Shown piece by piece: positions 1-7,840 of a DNA stretch of 17,363 nt. Every line of letters begins with the position of its first letter. The first letter of the stretch is position 1. Below the pieces are notes generated by a model that saw nothing but the letters and a program-made list of their open reading frames with translations, was not told where the DNA came from and ran no database searches. Made by a program: the position numbers and the translations under genes. The DNA comes from Paracoccaceae bacterium (lineage in GTDB: Bacteria; Pseudomonadota; Alphaproteobacteria; Rhodobacterales; Rhodobacteraceae): the NCBI GenBank assembly GCA_007121115.1, contig SKMI01000061.1, positions 1-17,363 on the forward strand, read 5' to 3'.

Positions 1-52
1 CCCACCCCGCGCGCCCCGGCCCGGAGAGCATGCGGGTGGGGGCTTGGGTGCC

Positions 53-1114
53 TCAGCCGGGTTCGGTCAGATTGGCCCGTGTGGCGTTATCGACGGCGCC
101 GTCCGCCCCGCTGCCCTGTGCCCCGCGTTCGCGATAGGGGGTCGTGTTGTAATGCGCGCGGTAGCATTTGGAGAAATGCGACGGCGAGGTGAAGCCCGAG
201 GCCAGCGCCACGTTGATCACGCTCATGTCGGTCTGCATCAGCAGGTTGCGCGCCCGGGCCAGCCGCAGTTCCATGTAATAACGCTTCGGGCTGCGGTTCA
301 GGTAGCGCCGGAACAGGCGTTCCAGTTGCCGGGTGGACATGCCCACTTCGTGCGCCAGGTCGGCGGGGCTGATCGGATCCTCGATGTGGCTTTCCATGAT
401 CTCGATCACGCGGCCCAGCTTGGGATGGCGCACCCCGATGCGCGTGGGGATCGACAGCCGCTGCGTGTCGCGATGCGTGCGGATGGCGGAATAGATCAAC
501 TGATCGGCCACCGTATTGGCCAGGTCCTTGCCGTGGTGATCGGCGATCAGGGTCAGCATCAGGTCCAGCGAGGCGGTGCCGCCCGCGCTGGTCATGCGGT
601 TGCCGTCGATGACGAACACGGTCTTGTTCAGGGTGACCTTGTCGAAAGCCTCGGCGAAGCCGTCATGGTTTTCCCAGTGGATCGTCGCCTCGCGCCCGTC
701 CAGCAGCCCGGCGCGGGCCAGCGCATGGGCGCCGGTGCAGATACCGCCCAGCGCGGCGCCGTGGCGGGCCTGCCGACGCAGCCAGTTGATCACCGCGGGC
801 GTGGTCGCCTTCTGCACATCGACCCCGCCGCAGGCCAGCACGATGCTGCCGTGTTCGATATCGCGCAGCCCGTCGTCCAGCCGATACCGGGCGCCGTTGG
901 AACACTGCGCTTCGGTTCCCTCCTCGCCCACCAGCCGCCAGGTGTAGAGCGTGCGCCCGGCGGCCCGGTTGGCCAGCCGCAACGGCTCCAGCGCCGACGC
1001 GAAGGCCAGCATGGAAAAGCGGTTGAGCAGCAGGAACACGAAATGGCGCGGCGCGCTGGTGTCACCACCGTGCTGGCGGTCGCCTTGGGGTCTTCGGGGG
1101 GCGGGTCTGGACAT
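53..1114 (-). CDS. GlxA family transcriptional regulator (DJ-1/PfpI-like domain plus AraC-type HTH)
   Basis: A 353-residue cytoplasmic DNA-binding regulator. Residues about 24-195 form a DJ-1/PfpI (class I amidotransferase-like) domain with the nucleophile-elbow motif GGICTGAH, Cys126. Residues about 230-330 form the two helix-turn-helix repeats of an AraC/XylS domain (ADLAHEVGMSTRQLERLFRR, then INVALASGFTSPSHFSKCYR). This is the GlxA architecture; characterised relatives such as GbdR, CdhR and ArgR control use of glycine betaine, carnitine or arginine, with the DJ-1 domain binding a ligand rather than acting as an enzyme. The ATG has no good Shine-Dalgarno, but there is no better in-frame start before the domain. 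It is divergent from the methyltransferase at 1281, with 166 bp between them. No catabolic operon lies next to it, so the effector cannot be inferred. Family is sure; target genes are unknown. Confidence 0.93.
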   Translation of the reverse strand: MSRPAPRRPQGDRQHGGDTSAPRHFVFLLLNRFSMLAFASALEPLRLANRAAGRTLYTWRLVGEEGTEAQCSNGARYRLDDGLRDIEHGSIVLACGGVDVQKATTPAVINWLRRQARHGAALGGICTGAHALARAGLLDGREATIHWENHDGFAEAFDKVTLNKTVFVIDGNRMTSAGGTASLDLMLTLIADHHGKDLANTVADQLIYSAIRTHRDTQRLSIPTRIGVRHPKLGRVIEIMESHIEDPISPADLAHEVGMSTRQLERLFRRYLNRSPKRYYMELRLARARNLLMQTDMSVINVALASGFTSPSHFSKCYRAHYNTTPYRERGAQGSGADGAVDNATRANLTEPG

Positions 1115-1280
1115 GCGAGTCTGCGAGCACGGGGTTCGAGTCCGAGAAGATCAGGTTTTTCCGGGGCCTTCAAGCGGAACCGGCGCCGGGGCGAAAGCGG
1201 GCTTCTGACATCCGGGACAAAGCTGCGTGACAGGGCTTGATCTGCTATGGCGCCGTTTTGCTGCGACTGGGAGGATAGCC

Positions 1281-2099
1281 ATGCACAACCAACCCACCCC
1301 GGACAATGCCACGCTGACGCAGGCCGGGCGCGCCGTCTGGTCCAGCGGCGATTTCAACGTGATCGCCCGCCAGACCATGAATGTCGCCGAGAATCTGATC
1401 CGCACCGCCGATCCGCGCCCCGGCGTAAACGTGCTGGATATCGCCTGCGGCAGCGGCAATGTCGCGCTGATCGCCGCGCGCCGGTATTGCGCGGTTACGG
1501 GCATCGATATCGCCGACAACCTGATCGCGGCCGCGCGCCGTCGCGCTGAAGCCGAGGGCAGCGAAATCGACTTTCGCACCGGCGATGCACAGGACCTGCC
1601 CTTCGATGACGGCGCCTTCGATCTGGTGACCTCGGCCTTCGGGATCATGTTCGCCCCGGACCAGCACCGCGCAGCCGCCGAGGCCCTGCGCGTCACCCGC
1701 CCCGGCGGGCGGCTGGTACTGGCCAACTGGATGCCCGAAGCCTTCGGGCGCGATTTCTTCGGCGCCCACGCCCGCCACGCGCCCCCGCCCGAAGGCGTGC
1801 CCTCGCCGCTGACCTGGGGCAGCGAGGCAGGGGTCAACGCGCTGCTGGGCGATGGAGTCCGGGACATCGAATGCCGAGGCGGCACGGGCTACGGGTTCTT
1901 CCGCTCGGTCGACCACGCGGTCGAGGTGTTTTCCGCGTATTTCGGCCCCACCATCCGCGCGCTGCAGGTGGTCGGTCCCGAGGGCGCCGACGCCCTGCAC
2001 GCCGACCTGGCCCAGGTCATCGCCACCCACAACCTTGCCGACGACGGCACGGTGCGGATGCAGACCGATTACCTGCTGACCATCGCCACCCGCGCCTGA
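1281..2099 (+). CDS. Class I SAM-dependent methyltransferase (UbiE/Methyltransf_11 type)
   Basis: A 272-residue soluble methyltransferase. Motif I (VLDIACGSGN, residues 51-60) is the glycine-rich SAM loop. The acidic strand-2 motif (GIDIA, about 74-78) binds the SAM ribose, and TGDAQDLPFDDGAFDLVTS is the motif II region seen in UbiE-like enzymes, followed by ALRVTRPGGRLVLANW (motif III). The substrate cannot be read from the sequence. The reading frame is open upstream to 1227, but the ATG at 1281 is chosen because GGGAGG sits six bases before it (1269-1274) and the family's N terminus fits. It is divergent from the GlxA regulator, which could control it, but that is only an inference from position. 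Close relatives are usually annotated simply as methyltransferases. Confidence 0.9.
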   Translation: MHNQPTPDNATLTQAGRAVWSSGDFNVIARQTMNVAENLIRTADPRPGVNVLDIACGSGNVALIAARRYCAVTGIDIADNLIAAARRRAEAEGSEIDFRTGDAQDLPFDDGAFDLVTSAFGIMFAPDQHRAAAEALRVTRPGGRLVLANWMPEAFGRDFFGAHARHAPPPEGVPSPLTWGSEAGVNALLGDGVRDIECRGGTGYGFFRSVDHAVEVFSAYFGPTIRALQVVGPEGADALHADLAQVIATHNLADDGTVRMQTDYLLTIATRA

Positions 2100-2228
2100 C
2101 CGCCGGTGCGTCGCTTGCGCGCTTTGCCGCGCCGGGGGCTGCGCTCTCACATATGATGGACGTTGTCCGCGCGAAAGGCTCTGCGGGTGCGATAGGCGGT
2201 TCTGCGGACAGAGCGGTTGATAACGGCT

Positions 2229-2669
2229 CTATTCGCCCTCAGAGCCGAGAGGTGTGGAAAGCCTGTTCCAAGCATCCCTGAATTGCGGCTGATCGTAGGC
2301 CTTCGGTTGAAGCCAGTATGACTGCACCCCTGCCTTGCTCTTTGCAGGGTCGCTATGGAAACAAAGATCAACAACCTCCTGCCGCCTCAATATGAAGCAC
2401 GTCGGGGTGTGCGTTTTCGCGTTGATAGTGATGATCCACCAATCCGACCGAAGGTTGCCCAGTTTCGATCCCAGTCCGACCGGAACTCTCCTAGACAGTC
2501 CCTTGCTCTGCACCCCGAAGATGATGGTCTCTGCATCGTTCGCGCAATACAGGTCGCTTCCCTTCGCGTTGCGCGTGGTGGGCATCACGTTCCAGCCCCG
2601 CTTAGAAAGCTGCCATGCGACATAGTGCATGGCAGCATTCCCCGTCGCCTGCGATGATTTAACGTCCAC
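2229..2669 (-). CDS. Hypothetical protein, possible PD-(D/E)XK nuclease-like fold
   Basis: I do not recognise a named family. The frame is open from an ATG at 2759 (176 residues). I prefer a GTG at 2669 (146 residues): GAGGG lies seven bases upstream (minus-strand sequence of 2677-2681), and the codons before it include rare ones (ATA, AGA, TCA). The pattern TGNAAMHYVAWQLSKRGW, then a GSDLYC segment, then FGVQSKG resembles the core of small PD-(D/E)XK endonuclease-like proteins: a helix, the metal-binding Asp, then Q-x-K in place of (D/E)-x-K. SDWWIITI and FILRRQEVVDL match the later strands of such proteins. The helix Glu common in relatives is Asn or Ala here, so activity is uncertain. Base composition is clearly lower in GC (48-58% in four 60-base stretches counted) than the flanking genes (72-73%), which suggests acquisition by transfer. 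No modification methylase or partner gene is adjacent. Confidence 0.6.
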   Translation of the reverse strand: MDVKSSQATGNAAMHYVAWQLSKRGWNVMPTTRNAKGSDLYCANDAETIIFGVQSKGLSRRVPVGLGSKLGNLRSDWWIITINAKTHTPTCFILRRQEVVDLCFHSDPAKSKAGVQSYWLQPKAYDQPQFRDAWNRLSTPLGSEGE

Positions 2670-2697
2670 GTTGATGCCCTCAACCACTCTTGACGGC

Positions 2698-2727
2698 AAT
2701 GTAGTCTCAACTTTGTATATCCGACAA
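2698..2727 (-). promoter_or_regulatory. Possible sigma-70-type promoter of the low-GC gene
   Basis: On the minus strand TTGTCG (2722-2727) and TACATT (2698-2703) are separated by 18 bases. Transcription would begin near 2690, leaving a short leader before the GAGGG ribosome-binding site and the GTG start at 2669. This arrangement supports the shorter reading frame. It is a consensus-only prediction. Confidence 0.3.
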
Positions 2728-2850
2728 GTCCGACACGGCTCGTGCTGAACTGTGACCATTTATCTATGATGGGCTCCCAGCTGTCGTCGGCAATCTTGCG
2801 TCAGGTGGCGCACACCATACCTTTGGCGTCGGCAACTGGCGGGGCGGGAC

Positions 2851-3323
2851 ATGGACAGCGGTGCAGTGGTGTTCCGGCAGGCGCGGGCGGATGATCTGCC
2901 CGCAATCCTGACGCTCCTGCGCGACGACCGGCTGGGCGCCGTGCGCGAAACAGCGTCCGAGGCTGCCTATGCCACCGCCTTCGCCCGCCTGCTGGCCGAG
3001 CCGGACAACCACTTGATCATCGGTGAAATCGGCGGCACGCCGGTGGCCACCTATCAGATCACCTTCATCACCGGGCTGTCGCTGGGCGCCACACGGCGCG
3101 CGCAGATCGAAAGCGTGCGCGTGGCCTCGGGAATGCGGGGCGCGGGGCTTGGCGCGCGGCTGATGGCGGACGCCACCGACCGCGCCCGTGCCGCAGGCTG
3201 CACGCTCATGCAACTGACAACCAGCGCCTCCCGCGCGGATGCGCAGGCGTTTTACGCCCGCCTCGGCTTTACCCCAAGCCACATCGGCTTTAAGTCCCAG
3301 ATAAGCCCAGCGGAGGACCCGAC

Positions 3324-3339
<16 letters not shown>
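2851..3339 (+). CDS. GNAT family N-acetyltransferase
   Basis: A 162-residue single-domain acetyltransferase using acetyl-CoA. Residues 86-105 hold the motif A region: IESVRVASGMRGAGLGARLM, with the R-G-x-G-x-G/A pyrophosphate-binding loop. AQAFYARLGF (131-140) is the typical motif B end that contacts the CoA. Family length is normal. The acceptor substrate (amino acid, amine or small peptide) cannot be told. The ATG follows a purine-rich GGGGCGGGA. Its last 16 bases overlap the start of trpB, whose ribosome-binding site (GGAGG, 3312-3316) lies inside this gene, so the two are almost certainly co-transcribed and probably translationally coupled. As I recall, related bacteria usually have trpF in this position; whether this gene replaced it here is noted as a finding. 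Confidence 0.9.
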
Positions 3340-4550
<1,211 letters not shown>

Positions 4551-4566
4551 GCGGCACTCAGGCGCT

Positions 4567-5430
4567 ATGCCGGTCCCGCTCCTGCTGGTGTTGACGGCGG
4601 CCGGCTTCGGCGCCGCGCCGCTGCTGATCACGCTTTCGGTCCAGCATTTCCCGCCCTTCACCCTGGGCGCGCTGCGCGCCGTGCTGGGGCTGCCGCTCCT
4701 GGCGGTGGCGGCGGTGCTGCTGGCCACCCGGCGGCGCTATGCAGCCTCGGACCTGATGACCGCGCTGGTCGGCGGGGTGCTGGTGATCGCAGTGCCCTTC
4801 GTCACCATGGCGGCGGGTATGCAATACATCCCTTCGGGGCTGGGCGGCATGCTTTACGCCACCATGCCGCTGTTCACGCTGGGGCTGGCGGCGGTGGCGC
4901 TGCGCGATGAACCGGTCAGCCGCGCGCAGGTGATCCGCATCGCGCTGGGGCTGGCGGGCGTTGTGCTGATCGCCGGTCCCGCGCTGGTGGCCGACGGGAT
5001 GGGACAGGCCGGCTGGGGCACCTTACTGACGCTGCTTTCACCGCTCAGCTACGCCGCCGGGAATGTCTGGTTCCGCCGCCGCGCACCGCTGCCACCGCTG
5101 GTGCTCAGCGCCGCAATGTTCGCCGTCGGCGCGGTGCTTATGCTCCCCGCCGCGTGGCTGATCGACGGCGTGCGCGCGCTCCCCGCGGCACCCTCGGTCT
5201 GGGTCCTCCTCGCCGCGCTGGTGGTGCTGGCCACCGTGGCCCCGGCGCTGCTGAACTACATGCTGGTCCGCCGCGCGGGCGCCAATCGCGCCGCGCTGGT
5301 GATGTTCCTGATGCCGGGCTTCGCGGTGCTCTTCGGCTGGGCCTTCCGGGGCGAGACGCTGCCATGGCTCAGTTTCGCGGGCCTCGCCATCGTCATCGCC
5401 GTCTCGCTGCCCACACGGCGTAAACCCTGA
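4567..5430 (+). CDS. EamA/DMT-superfamily membrane transporter
   Basis: A 287-residue polytopic inner-membrane protein of the drug/metabolite transporter superfamily, usually exporters of amino acids or other metabolites. Two EamA repeats can be followed, each about five hydrophobic segments: the first from the N terminus to about residue 138 (the segments LMTALVGGVLVIAVPFVTMA and MLYATMPLFTLGLAAVAL are clear), the second from about 150 to 282. The conserved end-of-repeat Glu appears in ALRDEPVS and in FRGETLPW, as is usual in this family. It ends with a positively charged tail (PTRRKP). No convincing Shine-Dalgarno precedes the ATG, which lies 16 bases after the trpB stop, so translation may depend on coupling with trpB. 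Export of an aromatic compound would fit the position but is only a guess. Confidence 0.88.
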   Translation: MPVPLLLVLTAAGFGAAPLLITLSVQHFPPFTLGALRAVLGLPLLAVAAVLLATRRRYAASDLMTALVGGVLVIAVPFVTMAAGMQYIPSGLGGMLYATMPLFTLGLAAVALRDEPVSRAQVIRIALGLAGVVLIAGPALVADGMGQAGWGTLLTLLSPLSYAAGNVWFRRRAPLPPLVLSAAMFAVGAVLMLPAAWLIDGVRALPAAPSVWVLLAALVVLATVAPALLNYMLVRRAGANRAALVMFLMPGFAVLFGWAFRGETLPWLSFAGLAIVIAVSLPTRRKP

Positions 5431-5485
5431 CCGCCCTTGCCGTGCCCGCCCCACCGCGCCAGAGTGCCGGTCAGGAGGACCCGCC

Positions 5486-5860
5486 ATGAAACCCATCGCC
5501 GCCGCAGCCCTTCTCACCGCCACAGTGGCCGTTGCCGAAGCCCCCATCAGCTTCGACGCCTACCTTGCCGAAATGGACCGAACCCCCGTCAGTTTCGACG
5601 GCCACATCTACTTCGACCCCTCCGGCACCGGCGGCGGCTTCGGCTTCCTGCGCGACGGCGAGCGCGGCATCCACGGCGCCGTCATCGACGCTGGCCGCGC
5701 CATCCGCGAGGAGATCGAGGCCAACTGCCAGCAGAACGCATTCATGGTCGACCGCCGCCGCACCTGCGCCATCGAAGGCACCGGCACGGTCGAGATTCGC
5801 GGCGCGCAGGTCTACCTCAGCATTGACACCGTCAGCCGCCTCGACCCACCGCAAGACTGA
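5486..5860 (+). CDS. Small exported hypothetical protein
   Basis: A 124-residue protein that I cannot assign to a named family. The first 17-19 residues (KP, then a run of A, L, T and V ending AVAEA) look like a Sec signal peptide, so the mature protein of about 105 residues should be periplasmic. Two cysteines, Cys81 and Cys94, are the only ones and could form a disulfide. The C-terminal part (CAIEGTGTVEIRGAQVYLSI) reads like beta strands of a small OB-like barrel, though this is a weak resemblance. The start is well supported by AGGAGG at 5473-5478, seven bases before the ATG. It follows the exporter by 55 bases on the same strand and ends just before a double hairpin, so it may be the last gene of that transcript. 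Confidence 0.75.
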   Translation: MKPIAAAALLTATVAVAEAPISFDAYLAEMDRTPVSFDGHIYFDPSGTGGGFGFLRDGERGIHGAVIDAGRAIREEIEANCQQNAFMVDRRRTCAIEGTGTVEIRGAQVYLSIDTVSRLDPPQD

Positions 5861-5868
5861 GCCCTTCC

Positions 5869-5893
5869 GCTTCATCTTGCCCGAAATACCCCG
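5869..5893 (+). repeat. Intergenic repeat motif, copy A
   Basis: GCTTCATCTTGCCCGAAATA and the bases just after it resemble a second copy at 7694-7720 (GCTTCAT, a 3-base insertion, then CTTGCC and AAAATAC). Leaving out the insertion, the shared last 17 bases differ at three places. I recall short elements of this type next to gene ends in many Rhodobacterales genomes; that is memory, not a search. Copy A leads directly into the double hairpin at 5902-5935. Confidence 0.5.
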
Positions 5894-5901
5894 GGGGGAG
5901 G

Positions 5902-5935
5902 CCCGGCGCAGCCGGGACGGGGGGCAGCGCCCCCC
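5902..5935. terminator. Double hairpin between convergent genes, likely bidirectional terminator
   Basis: Two adjacent GC hairpins fill the gap between the small exported protein (+) and the AlkB-type hydroxylase (-). The first has CCCGGC (5902-5907) pairing with GCCGGG (5911-5916) around a 3-base loop. The second has GGGGGGC (5919-5925) pairing with GCCCCCC (5929-5935) around AGC. There is no T-run, so a classical intrinsic terminator is not proven. The position between two converging stop codons and the strength of the stems favour transcription termination or 3'-end protection. Confidence 0.55.
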
Positions 5936-5950
5936 CTCCGACGCCCGCCG

Positions 5951-7090
5951 TCAGTGCGCCCCGCGCGGCATGGGCGTCGCATGGGCGTCGTATTCCGACC
6001 AGTCCTCGATATCGGGATAGAACCGCCGCCGCCAGGCGCGGACCCTGGGGTTCATGAACCGCCGCCACAGGGGCGGGATCATCGCCAGCGTGGTCAGCGC
6101 CGGGTAGCCATAGGGCAGTTGCGGCGCCGCGTCCTCGGCATAGGTCTGCAACAGGGGAAAGCGGCGCTCGGGCTTGTAGTGGTGATCCGAATGGCGCTGC
6201 AGGTTGATCATCAACCAGTTCGACGCCCGGTGCGCCGCGTTCCAGCTATGGTGCGGGCGCACCGGCTCGTAGCGCCCGTCGCCCATATGTCGCCGGGTCA
6301 GGCCGTAGTGTTCGATGTAATTGGTCAGCTCCAGCTGCCAGATGGCGATGAAGGCCTGCCAGACAAACAGCCCCAGCCCCGCCCAGCCGCCGATCCAGAA
6401 GGCCAGCGCCAGAAATCCCCCCTGCAGCGCCGCATAGCGCCAGAACGGGTTGCGCCAGTGCCAGACGGGCAGGCCGCGCCGGGCCAGCATCGCCGCTTCC
6501 GCCCGCCAGGCCGAGGGCGGGCAATCGCGCAGCACGCGCCAGAAATAGGCCTGAAACCCCTCGTCCAGCCGCGCGGTGACCGGATCGCGCGGGGTGCCGA
6601 CCCAGGAGTGATGCACCAGCAGATGCTCGGACCGGAAATGGCTGTAAAGCACCGAGGCCAGCAGCAGATCGCCCAGCCAGCGCTCCAGCTTCGTGCGCTG
6701 GTGCAAGAGTTCGTGGGCATAGACGATTCCGATCACCCCGGACATGACGCCGACGCCAAAGAACAGCGCCACGACCTCGAACCAGTGCAGGTGATCGGTG
6801 ACCGAGACCCACCAGAGCGCGCCGAAGATGACGCCGAACTGCACGGGAAACCAGATCAGGGTGATTGCGCGATACCAGAACAGGTCCGCAAGCGGGGTCT
6901 CCACATTCGGGTTTTCCCGGTTCAGCCCGGTCAGGAAATCCATCAGCGTGAACACGCCCCAGCCGTAGACCGGCATGGCCAGCAGCCACCACCCGCCCCA
7001 CCAGGCCGCCGCGGCGATCAGCGGCAGAAAGCCGAGCGAGACCCAGAAGGGCAGGGCAGCGCTCAACTTGCGGAACTGCTCAGGGCTCAT
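5951..7090 (-). CDS. alkB: AlkB-type alkane 1-monooxygenase (membrane di-iron hydroxylase)
   Basis: Integral-membrane non-haem di-iron enzyme that hydroxylates the terminal carbon of alkanes or similar hydrophobic substrates using O2 and electrons from a rubredoxin. At 379 residues it is close to family size. The histidine boxes are present: HELLH (126-130), EHLLVHH (155-161) and LQRHSDHH (297-304), plus the AlkB signature NYIEHYGL (257-264), which separates AlkB from fatty-acid desaturases. Hydrophobic segments at about 15-50, 75-95, 105-125, 222-256 and 330-342 match the membrane spans. In box 2 the usual Gly before HH is Val. No rubredoxin, rubredoxin reductase or alkane regulator is adjacent, so the electron donor must be encoded elsewhere and the true substrate is uncertain. 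It lies 78 bases downstream of gloA on the same strand. The ribosome-binding site is weak. Confidence 0.88.
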   Translation of the reverse strand: MSPEQFRKLSAALPFWVSLGFLPLIAAAAWWGGWWLLAMPVYGWGVFTLMDFLTGLNRENPNVETPLADLFWYRAITLIWFPVQFGVIFGALWWVSVTDHLHWFEVVALFFGVGVMSGVIGIVYAHELLHQRTKLERWLGDLLLASVLYSHFRSEHLLVHHSWVGTPRDPVTARLDEGFQAYFWRVLRDCPPSAWRAEAAMLARRGLPVWHWRNPFWRYAALQGGFLALAFWIGGWAGLGLFVWQAFIAIWQLELTNYIEHYGLTRRHMGDGRYEPVRPHHSWNAAHRASNWLMINLQRHSDHHYKPERRFPLLQTYAEDAAPQLPYGYPALTTLAMIPPLWRRFMNPRVRAWRRRFYPDIEDWSEYDAHATPMPRGAH

Positions 7091-7129
7091 GACCGGGTCC
7101 GTATCTGCGTCTTGCGGCGGATATAGGGC

Positions 7130-7163
7130 AAAATCCCGCTGCGCGCAGCCCCCGCGCGCTGCG
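7130..7163 (-). terminator. Possible weak terminator downstream of gloA
   Basis: On the minus strand, just after the gloA stop, CGCAGC pairs with GCTGCG (7158-7163 with 7144-7149, 8-base loop). A run of four T follows about ten bases later (7130-7133). The distance to the T-run is long for an intrinsic terminator, so gloA and alkB may still share a transcript. Confidence 0.22.
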
Positions 7164-7168
7164 TCACC

Positions 7169-7669
7169 TCAGCGCTTGTAGGTCCCCACCAGCCCGTCCA
7201 TCAGGTCCGGCTGCACCACCTCGATCCAGTAACCATCGGGGTCGCGGATGAAGGCGATCTCCTTCATGCCGCCCTCGCCGAGCTTCTTCTGGAAGGTCAC
7301 GCCCAACCGCTCGAACCGGGCGCAGGCGGCTTCGATGTCAGGCACGGCGATACAGATGTGGCCGAAGCCCTTGGGGTCGCTGTTGCCCGAATGCATCTCG
7401 GTGTCGTCGCCCTCGGTCCCCCAGTTGTGGGTCAACTCCAGCAGCCCCGCGCGCGAGAATGTCGCCGCCAACGAGCCATCGGCCTGATCGGCGTGGCCGC
7501 GCGGCTGCAGGAAGTAGAGCGAGAAGCGGGCCTCTTCGAAATCCAGCCGCGTGATCAGCCGGAAGCCCAGCACCTGCTCATAGAACTCCAGCGACCGCAC
7601 CGGCTCCTTGATCCGGAACATGGTGTGGGTCAGCACATAGCCGCCGGTTTCTTCGACAGTATCGGTCAT
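7169..7669 (-). CDS. gloA: Lactoylglutathione lyase (glyoxalase I)
   Basis: Converts the hemithioacetal of methylglyoxal and glutathione to S-D-lactoylglutathione, the first step of cytosolic methylglyoxal detoxification. The protein has the two beta-alpha-beta-beta-beta halves of glyoxalase I and the four metal ligands in the expected contexts: His in LTHTMFRI, Glu in LLELTHNWG, His in GFGHICIAV, and Glu in YWIEVVQP. The segment FSLYFLQ, the NWGTEGD loop and IAFIRDPDGYWIEV are characteristic. A GTG two codons upstream (7675) is possible, but the ATG at 7669 is preferred because AGAGGA then lies nine bases upstream rather than three. This gives 166 residues, normal for the longer glyoxalase I form found in alphaproteobacteria. 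The repeat copy B and the tandem hairpins lie upstream. Confidence 0.95.
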   Translation of the reverse strand: MTDTVEETGGYVLTHTMFRIKEPVRSLEFYEQVLGFRLITRLDFEEARFSLYFLQPRGHADQADGSLAATFSRAGLLELTHNWGTEGDDTEMHSGNSDPKGFGHICIAVPDIEAACARFERLGVTFQKKLGEGGMKEIAFIRDPDGYWIEVVQPDLMDGLVGTYKR

Positions 7670-7693
7670 GGTCACGGATCCTCTTTCGCAAAA

Positions 7694-7720
7694 GCTTCAT
7701 TTTCTTGCCGAAAATACTCC
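7694..7720 (+). repeat. Intergenic repeat motif, copy B
   Basis: GCTTCATTTTCTTGCCGAAA plus the next seven bases resemble the motif at 5869-5893, here with three extra bases after GCTTCAT. It sits in the 266-bp gap between the mutY stop and the gloA start, upstream of gloA in the direction of transcription. It could hold part of the gloA promoter, or be a terminator-associated repeat as in copy A. Confidence 0.45.
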
Positions 7721-7840
7721 AGCCTGACGCCGCCATGCAACCCGAGGCCGCAAGCGTGCGCGCGCGCCCCGAGCCAACCAACCCTGCAAGTCAAGGGGGC
7801 GCTCCCGTCCGTCTTCCGTCGGCTTGCGCCTCCGTCATCC

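Noticed and set aside
1..40. Inverted repeat CCCACCC (1-7) and GGGTGGG (34-40) after the GlxA stop, a possible terminator.
   Set aside because: The loop is 26 bases, the stem only seven, and the sequence is cut by the window edge, so it is not supported enough to list.
1132..1143. GGGTTCGAGTCC, which looks like the T-loop of a tRNA gene.
   Set aside because: The five-base T stem does not pair, and no acceptor or anticodon arm can be built around it. It is a chance B-box-like sequence in the glxA/methyltransferase gap.
44..1240. Long plus-strand open frame (398 codons) opposite the GlxA gene.
   Set aside because: It has no family features, and the minus strand encodes a full GlxA protein with all motifs. 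Long antisense frames are expected at this GC content.
2773..2850. A possible remnant of a broken gene upstream of the acetyltransferase.
   Set aside because: Short open stretches can be read, but none resembles a known protein end. It is treated as an ordinary leader region.
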